Below are positions 58,988 to 64,000 of a stretch of 64,000 nucleotides of DNA, piece after piece. The notes below the pieces were generated by a model. That model did no database searches. It was not told the origin of the DNA and saw nothing but the letters and a program-made list of their open reading frames with translations. The stretch's first letter is position 1; the number at the start of each line of letters is the position of its first letter. Origin of the DNA: Bacillus sp. OV166. Its GTDB lineage: Bacteria > Bacillota > Bacilli > Bacillales > Cytobacillaceae. Where the stretch lies: positions 1,559,001-1,623,000 of the forward strand of contig NZ_FXWM01000001.1 in NCBI RefSeq assembly GCF_900177675.1, read 5' to 3'. Both the position numbers and the translations under genes were made by a program.

Positions 58988-60820
58988 TTAGACACTTTGT
59001 TTTACTTCAGGATCGATAATTCCTAATTCACGAAGCTTTTCATCTGTAACGAGGCCGTCTTTCCAGCCGCGAACTTGATAATATTCTTCTAGCATGATAT
59101 CCATCCGGCTTACATGGCCCGCACTGTTTCCAGACGCTGGTTCTTCTGTAAAACGTTTTGGAAGGAAGTCATCTTCACGTTTATTAAAGCCTGCAAGATT
59201 GTTGTAATAACGTTCAAGATTATAGATTCTTTCCCCAGCCTTCATAACATCCTCAGCTGTTAGTTGAACTCCAGTCATTGAACTATATTGCTCTGCATAA
59301 TGCTCTGCGTTTTCTGAGAAGGATGAGAACTTACAAATATTCATAGAATCTGAGAATGCAAGCATATCTTGGAATACTTTTAGTAATTCGCCTTTTCCTT
59401 CTGGCTTTAATCGGTCAGTTGGTTCAGGAATACCGGCAATTTCACTGGCTACAGTGTATCCACGAAGGTGACATGCACCGCGGTTACTTGTAGCATAACC
59501 AAGTCCAATACCTTGAATGCCGCGAGGATCATAGGCAGGGATGGATTGGCCTTTAACAGACATTGATAATTCAGGTGCACCCCAAAGTGCTGTTGCACGT
59601 GCAGGCCCTTCAGCAAGTACGCCGCCAAATCCTTCACGGTAAGCGATTTTTTTGGTTAATTCAATCATAGAATCAGCGTCGCCCCAGATTAATTCCTGAT
59701 TAATAATCCCTTTTTCAAAAGCTTCCATAGTAACGGAGAAACAATGTCCAAGTTCAATTGTATCAAGACCATATTCATTACAGCGGTCGATCATATATGA
59801 AATCGCTTCTGCATCACTTAATAAACAGTTTGATCCAAGTGACCAAGCGGATTCGAATTCGATGCTCTCTACACGTGTTTTATATTTACCATCTTTTACT
59901 TCTACCTCAATTTTACAACCAACCGGGCAGGCATGGCATGTCTTGTTAGCAACACGTAAATTAGTGTTGTAATATTCACCACTGTGTTTCTCAGCTTCAT
60001 CCCAGTGTGTTAATTGGGAGTTCTTTGTTGGAAGCGCTCCCACTTCATTGATCAAGTTGGTTAATACATTTGTTCCATATACGGATAATCCGCCTTTATT
60101 AGGTGCCGTTAAGCCGCCATCAAGGATCGCCTTTACAGCTTTTTTATTGGCATCTTTGTAATCGGAATCTAATTTTGGTTGTGGCATATTGCCTTTTTGA
60201 GCAGCTTTGATAACAATTGCTTTTAATTTTTTATAGCCCGCAACAGCAGCTGTACCACCACGGCCTGCAGCACGGTCATGCTCATTAATAAATGCAGCAA
60301 AGCGGACGGTGTTTTCACCTGCTTGACCAATCGTCATAACACTTAGGTCTTCTTCACCGTGTTCGTCTTTCATTGCTTGAATAAAGGCACGTGTGCTTGT
60401 TCCCCAAAGGTTTGAAGCGTCACGAAGCTCTGCTTTACCTTCTTCAATAAATAGGTATACAGGCTTGTCACTTTTTCCTGAAAAAATAATATTATCCACA
60501 CCTGCCCATTTGAGCCGCGCTGCAGTCCACCCGCCGATGTGTGAATCCGTTACCGTACCAGTCAGCGGAGATTTAGTAACAACACAAAGCCGTCCGCTCA
60601 TCGAAGAACGTGAGCCTGTGACAGGGCCTGTCATAATACAAATGATGTTTTCTGCAGATAATGGCTCGACTTCAGGGCCGTTATCTAAAACATACTTAAC
60701 CCCTAGGCCACGACCACCTATGTACTTAACTGCATCATCTTGGTTGATTCCTCTGTAATCAACCACACCATTTGTTAAGTCGACTAATACTTCTTTGTTT
60801 TTAAAACCGCCTAGATTCAA
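58988..60820 (-). CDS. Aldehyde ferredoxin oxidoreductase (tungsten-type)
   Basis: A 610-residue AOR-family enzyme. The 4Fe-4S ligands Cys 295, 298 and 302 (CHACPVGC) and Cys 496 (NICKF) match the known spacing of the archaeal enzyme (288, 291, 295, 494). The pterin-binding stretches GPVTGSRSSMSGR, GRGGTAAVAG and DPRGIQGIGL are present. AORs oxidise aldehydes to acids and pass electrons to ferredoxin, using a tungsten bis-pterin cofactor. It starts at TTG with GAGGGGGA 8 bases upstream. Its neighbours are a MoaD-like pair and an E1-like activating enzyme, the expected cofactor helpers. Confidence 0.92.
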   Translation of the reverse strand: MNLGGFKNKEVLVDLTNGVVDYRGINQDDAVKYIGGRGLGVKYVLDNGPEVEPLSAENIICIMTGPVTGSRSSMSGRLCVVTKSPLTGTVTDSHIGGWTAARLKWAGVDNIIFSGKSDKPVYLFIEEGKAELRDASNLWGTSTRAFIQAMKDEHGEEDLSVMTIGQAGENTVRFAAFINEHDRAAGRGGTAAVAGYKKLKAIVIKAAQKGNMPQPKLDSDYKDANKKAVKAILDGGLTAPNKGGLSVYGTNVLTNLINEVGALPTKNSQLTHWDEAEKHSGEYYNTNLRVANKTCHACPVGCKIEVEVKDGKYKTRVESIEFESAWSLGSNCLLSDAEAISYMIDRCNEYGLDTIELGHCFSVTMEAFEKGIINQELIWGDADSMIELTKKIAYREGFGGVLAEGPARATALWGAPELSMSVKGQSIPAYDPRGIQGIGLGYATSNRGACHLRGYTVASEIAGIPEPTDRLKPEGKGELLKVFQDMLAFSDSMNICKFSSFSENAEHYAEQYSSMTGVQLTAEDVMKAGERIYNLERYYNNLAGFNKREDDFLPKRFTEEPASGNSAGHVSRMDIMLEEYYQVRGWKDGLVTDEKLRELGIIDPEVKQSV

Positions 60821-60860
60821 AGTTTTTCCCCCTCATTCCCATATTAAAAAAATATATACT

Positions 60861-60896
60861 AATCTCTTATAATATTAGATATTGTTATTAGAGATT
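60861..60896. promoter_or_regulatory. Inverted repeat at the AOR promoter region
   Basis: AATCTCTTATAA and TTATTAGAGATT are inverted with one mismatch around 12 bases. It lies 40-75 bases before the AOR start, in the AT-rich gap that divides it from the E1-like gene, so it could be an operator for one or both. Confidence 0.45.
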
Positions 60897-61063
60897 CCTC
60901 CCAAATTATACTAAAACCCATTATTAATTATATCTTTTTTCCATTATTTTTAAAATTTAAATATTTATAAAAGACAATCGAGCATAATTTGGTAAGATAA
61001 TAGTAATATAACTTTTCCTTTTGCGGAGCATGGTTACATTTTATCTTAGGAAAGAGGTGGATC

Positions 61064-62092
61064 ATGAGTGATTTAGGACGCTATTCAAGACAAATTCTTT
61101 TTCAACAGATTGGCGAGTCAGGACAAATGAAATTGCAAAATAGTAAAGTGGCAATTGTCGGGGTTGGTGCACTTGGCACGGTAATCGCAAACCATCTGGT
61201 TCGTTCAGGGGTTGGCTATATAAGGTTAATTGATAGGGATTTGGTTGAACTATCAAATTTGCAGCGGCAGACACTTTTTGATGAAGAGGATGCAAAATTA
61301 CAGCTCCCAAAGGTAATTGCTGCAAAAAAAAGATTAAATAAAATTAATTCTACTATTACAGTCGACACTGTAATTGCCGATTTAAATCTAGATAATGCAG
61401 AAGAATTATTAAAGGAATTTAATTGTATCGTTGATGGTACTGATAATTTTATGACACGATTTTTAATCAATGATGTGGCCGTTAAGTTCGGAATCCCTTG
61501 GGTTCATGGTGCTGCTGTAAGTTCAAGGGGCATGTTTACCACGATAAAACCCGGAATCACACCCTGCTACCGCTGTCTCTTTCCGCATGTCCCATCTGGG
61601 ACGGGGGAAACATGTGATACAGTCGGAGTATTGTCACCATTAACGGATATTATCGGTTCCTTTCAAGCCATGGAAGCAATGAAAATATTAGTTGATGAAA
61701 AAACTACACCTAATCTAGAACAAATTGATATTTGGGATTATACCACCATGCAAATGGATATTTCAGAGGGTAGAAATCCAAATTGCCCGACATGTGTAAA
61801 TCATCAATTTGATTTTTTAGATCGATCCTCGGAACTCCAGGTCGCCTATACGACACTTTGTGGGCGTAATACAATCCAAATCAATCCAAGAAATAAACGC
61901 GAACTAGATGTAAAAAAGGTGGCTGCGAATCTTAAGAAAAGTGGTAAAGTATCAGGGAATGACTACTTAATCCGTTTTACACCTGAAGAAGATATTTCTA
62001 TTGTCGTGTTTAAAGATGCACGTGTATTGATCCATGGGACAAATGATGTGGTCCAAGCAAAATTGCTTTATTCAAAATACATCGGGAACTAA
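61064..62092 (+). CDS. ThiF/MoeB-type E1-like adenylyltransferase
   Basis: A 342-residue E1-like enzyme. Rossmann motif VAIVGVGALGTV (29-40), the arginine-containing LVELSNLQRQTLF, zinc cysteines CYRC (168, 171) and CPTC (241, 244), and the possible thioester Cys 184 in GETCDTVGVLSP are seen. Such enzymes adenylate the Gly-Gly end of MoaD or ThiS. The C-terminal 90 residues are not a rhodanese and carry no conserved active-site Cys loop; the meaning of this domain is open. GAAAGAGGTGG precedes the ATG. It is divergent from the AOR gene. Confidence 0.85.
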   Translation: MSDLGRYSRQILFQQIGESGQMKLQNSKVAIVGVGALGTVIANHLVRSGVGYIRLIDRDLVELSNLQRQTLFDEEDAKLQLPKVIAAKKRLNKINSTITVDTVIADLNLDNAEELLKEFNCIVDGTDNFMTRFLINDVAVKFGIPWVHGAAVSSRGMFTTIKPGITPCYRCLFPHVPSGTGETCDTVGVLSPLTDIIGSFQAMEAMKILVDEKTTPNLEQIDIWDYTTMQMDISEGRNPNCPTCVNHQFDFLDRSSELQVAYTTLCGRNTIQINPRNKRELDVKKVAANLKKSGKVSGNDYLIRFTPEEDISIVVFKDARVLIHGTNDVVQAKLLYSKYIGN

Positions 62093-62106
62093 ATTGTTTC
62101 CAAATG

Positions 62107-62140
62107 AAAAAGGCGTGGGCGGTGCCCATGCCTTTTTCTT
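62107..62140. terminator. Bidirectional terminator between the E1-like gene and yisN
   Basis: AAAAAGGCGTGGGC and GCCCATGCCTTTTT pair with one mismatch around three bases. Confidence 0.85.
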
Positions 62141-62702
62141 ATGAGATCATTTTTTCGATTACTAATCGTTTTCCGGTATTTAATGTAAATTCAAATCGAT
62201 CATTAACTTTTTCAAAGTAACAAAAGTGGTGCTGGACATTACAAATTTGCTCCTGATTATCGAAAACCAGAAAATTAACTCCATCCTTGCGGTTTTCATC
62301 CGATAAGAAGGATAAATGGTTGTAACAATAGATGCAATCGTAAATAGAAAAGTTTAAGGAGTTTAAAGTGGTCACAAATTGAAAAAAAGCATCATCATTG
62401 ATCCCATCTAAAAGCCTCTCAAGCGAATAAATTAAATGTTTCCTAATTCTTACTAAATCATGGTTACGAAGCATCGTTGATTCGTTTCCAATTCGGACCT
62501 TTCCTGTTTCATACAATTTACCTTTCTTCCAACGATTCATTCGGAAGACTTCTATTTCTTGCTGAAGGTAATCATCTAACATTTCAGCTTCCTCTGTTTC
62601 CTCATCAAAAAAAATCCATTGTTCATTAATTTGTTCAACAGTTCCTTCTGTGTATGCTCTTTCCTGAAAATCGTAAAGTCTCATTCGTTGTTGTCGATTC
62701 AT
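62139..62702 (-). CDS. YisN-like protein (DUF2777)
   Basis: A 187-residue hydrophilic protein with no membrane segments. It begins MNRQQRMRLYDFQERAYTEG and contains aromatic and Cys pairs in SIYDCIYCYNHLSFL. The position just before asnO and the length fit the YisN/DUF2777 family of Bacillus, which has no known function. TACGGAGGTTAA-type pairing (AGGTTAA) lies before the ATG. Single gene, convergent with the E1-like gene. Confidence 0.6.
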   Translation of the reverse strand: MNRQQRMRLYDFQERAYTEGTVEQINEQWIFFDEETEEAEMLDDYLQQEIEVFRMNRWKKGKLYETGKVRIGNESTMLRNHDLVRIRKHLIYSLERLLDGINDDAFFQFVTTLNSLNFSIYDCIYCYNHLSFLSDENRKDGVNFLVFDNQEQICNVQHHFCYFEKVNDRFEFTLNTGKRLVIEKMIS

Positions 62703-62815
62703 TATTAACCTCCGTGCCAGATGCTATCATATTCTTTTTAGACATCTTCATGAAATTTTATAACTGAAAGATAAAGTATTATCTTTTAAATCATTTAACT
62801 GTTTGTTGCTTCATT

Positions 62816-62834
62816 GCACTTCCGCTTTTCTATA
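62816..62834 (-). repeat. Copy of the dispersed AGAAAAGCGGAAG repeat end
   Basis: On the minus strand it reads TATAGAAAAGCGGAAGTGC, the same core as at 6386, 7628 and 19602. Confidence 0.45.
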
Positions 62835-62861
62835 TGGACAATTAACCATTTCCTATGGGCT

Positions 62862-62893
62862 GAATACTATAAAAACATGAATTCATGTACAGT
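62862..62893 (+). promoter_or_regulatory. Possible sigma-E promoter of asnO
   Basis: GAATACT and CATGTACAGT, separated by 15 bases, resemble a sigma-E promoter (ATATT-like and CATACA-T). asnO is sigma-E controlled in B. subtilis. Both boxes have mismatches. Confidence 0.3.
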
Positions 62894-62922
62894 AGTTCTG
62901 TTATTGAGGAGTGTGATAGGAA

Positions 62923-64000
62923 ATGTGTGGTATTACAGGCTGGATTGATTATGATAAATCAATTAAGAACGAAGCGGGTACACTTACAAAAATGACCAAT
63001 ACACTGGCAAAAAGAGGACCTGATGAGACTAATATCTGGTCTGAGACACATGTCGCTTTTGGCCATAAGAGACTTATTGTTGTTGACCCTGAAGGGGGAA
63101 GGCAGCCAATGTCCAAACAAAAAGACGGGTTCCATTACACCATTTGCTACAACGGAGAACTATATAATACAGAAGATATCCGCAAAGTTCTCCATACTAA
63201 AGGATATTCATTTAAAGGTCATTCTGATACAGAAGTTCTATTATCTGCCTATATAGAATGGGCGGAAGAGTGTGTCAATTACTTGAATGGGATTTATGCA
63301 TTTGCCATCTGGGATAGTAAGAAGGAACAACTCTTTATTGGACGTGACCGCTTAGGAGTCAAACCATTATTTTTCAGAGAACACAAGAAGGGGCTTTTAT
63401 TTGCCTCTGAACTCAAGGCTATTTTAGCCCATCCAGAAGTGAAAACAGAAATTGATCAAGAGGGGCTTGCTGAGATCTTTGGAATCGGCCCTTCCAGGTC
63501 ACCGGGGTCTGGTGTATTTAAAGGGATTAAAGAACTAAGACCAGCCCATGCATTAACATTTTCAAAAAATGGTTTAAAAATTTGGAGATATTGGAATGTA
63601 AAAAGTGGTCAACACAAGGATAATGTGGAAGAAACAGCAGAAAAGGTTCGTTATTTAGTCACCGATGCCGTAACAAGGCAGCTTGTTTCCGATGTTCCTC
63701 TAAGTACCTTTTTGTCTGGCGGACTAGATTCTAGCATCATAACGGCCATTGCCGCAAAGGGTTTCCAAGAGCAGAACAAAGGACAGCTCCATACCTATTC
63801 AATCGATTATGAAGGTAATGATAAATTCTTTTCTTCAAATGAATTCCAGCCGGATGCTGATGGGAAATTTATTCAAATGATAACGAATAAATTTAATACA
63901 AAGCACCATAACAAAATTATTACTCAAAAGCAATTAGTCAATGATTTGGTGGAAGCTACACATGTCAGAGATCTTCCAGGGATGGCTGATGTGGATTCAT
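62923..64000 (+). CDS. asnO: AsnO, glutamine-hydrolysing asparagine synthase (3' end outside)
   Basis: The first 359 residues are seen. Cys 2 in MCGITGW is the N-terminal nucleophile of the glutaminase half; RGPDET, YNGELYN and LSGGLDSS (the ATP pyrophosphatase loop, 264-271) follow in the proper order. AsnO makes asparagine from aspartate, ATP and glutamine and is needed for sporulation in B. subtilis. GAGGAGTG precedes the ATG. The position beside yisN is conserved. Its 3' third lies outside this window. Confidence 0.93.
   Translation, partial: MCGITGWIDYDKSIKNEAGTLTKMTNTLAKRGPDETNIWSETHVAFGHKRLIVVDPEGGRQPMSKQKDGFHYTICYNGELYNTEDIRKVLHTKGYSFKGHSDTEVLLSAYIEWAEECVNYLNGIYAFAIWDSKKEQLFIGRDRLGVKPLFFREHKKGLLFASELKAILAHPEVKTEIDQEGLAEIFGIGPSRSPGSGVFKGIKELRPAHALTFSKNGLKIWRYWNVKSGQHKDNVEETAEKVRYLVTDAVTRQLVSDVPLSTFLSGGLDSSIITAIAAKGFQEQNKGQLHTYSIDYEGNDKFFSSNEFQPDADGKFIQMITNKFNTKHHNKIITQKQLVNDLVEATHVRDLPGMADVDS

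Noticed and set aside
63023..63256. 77-codon frame inside asnO
   Set aside because: Shadow of the asnO reading frame, which carries all family motifs.

Overview
The window comes from a low-GC Gram-positive endospore former of the Bacillaceae. The order yheE-yheD/C-yheA, yhaX, yhaR-yhzD-yhaQPONML-prsA, yhaI-hpr-trpP-hit-ecsABC-yhaA-yhfA, hemEHY-yhgE-yhfI-lplJ-yhfL-yhfN-yhzC-comK-yhjD-yhjE-sipV-addBA-gerPABCDEF-yisK-yisL-yisN-asnO follows one continuous arm of the Bacillus subtilis chromosome. It is not B. subtilis: several B. subtilis neighbours are missing, and it has extra YheC/YheD paralogues, an LCP gene, an orphan TadC-like gene and a tungsten-type aldehyde oxidoreductase cassette. The repeats resemble those I recall from Neobacillus/Bacillus genomes, so a Neobacillus-like species is my inference. 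No prophage, CRISPR array, rRNA or tRNA was seen.

Layout. 1-6.3 kb: reverse-strand genes, namely the N-terminal part of a PucR-type regulator, a small unknown protein, YheE, and a tight operon of four YheC/YheD ATP-grasp spore-coat-associated proteins. 6.4-7.7 kb: yheA, then a scarred intergenic zone with repeats and a possible transposase remnant. 7.7-19.6 kb: yhaX, an acyl-CoA ligase under a likely CcpA site, yhaR, the YhaQP ABC exporter, YhaO/YhaN nuclease pair, YhaM exoribonuclease and YhaL. 19.6-24.1 kb: prsA, two tiny YjcZ/SscA-like genes, yhaI, hpr, trpP with a TRAP-type leader, and hit. 24.1-24.65 kb: a gene-free block that looks like a large structured RNA gene on the minus strand. 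24.65-30.8 kb: ecsABC, an M20 amidohydrolase, a damaged PAP2 gene and the YhfA permease.

31-46 kb: the coproporphyrin-branch haem genes hemEHY, YhgE, a metallo-beta-lactamase-fold hydrolase, LplJ, a FadR-box acyl-CoA ligase, an M48 peptidase, ComK and associated small genes, an LCP protein, YhjE and a signal peptidase. 46-54 kb: AddB/AddA helicase-nuclease. 53.7-55.7 kb: the complete gerPABCDEF germinant-permeability operon. 55.8-58.2 kb: truncated TadC-like gene, yisK, yisL. 58.3-62.1 kb: MoaD-like protein, MoaD-related protein, aldehyde ferredoxin oxidoreductase and E1-like ThiF/MoeB enzyme, together a probable tungsto/molybdopterin module. 62.1-64 kb: YisN-like protein and the start of asnO.

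Main themes are sporulation and germination (YheC/D, SscA-like, GerP, AsnO), recombination and RNA/DNA turnover (AddAB, YhaO/N/M), protein export (PrsA, Ecs, SipV), haem synthesis, fatty-acid activation and competence. The observation most worth following is the candidate structured RNA between hit and ecsA: a closing 11-bp stem, a GNRA hairpin, three copies of a 19-nt box and a strong terminator, all consistent with the minus strand.
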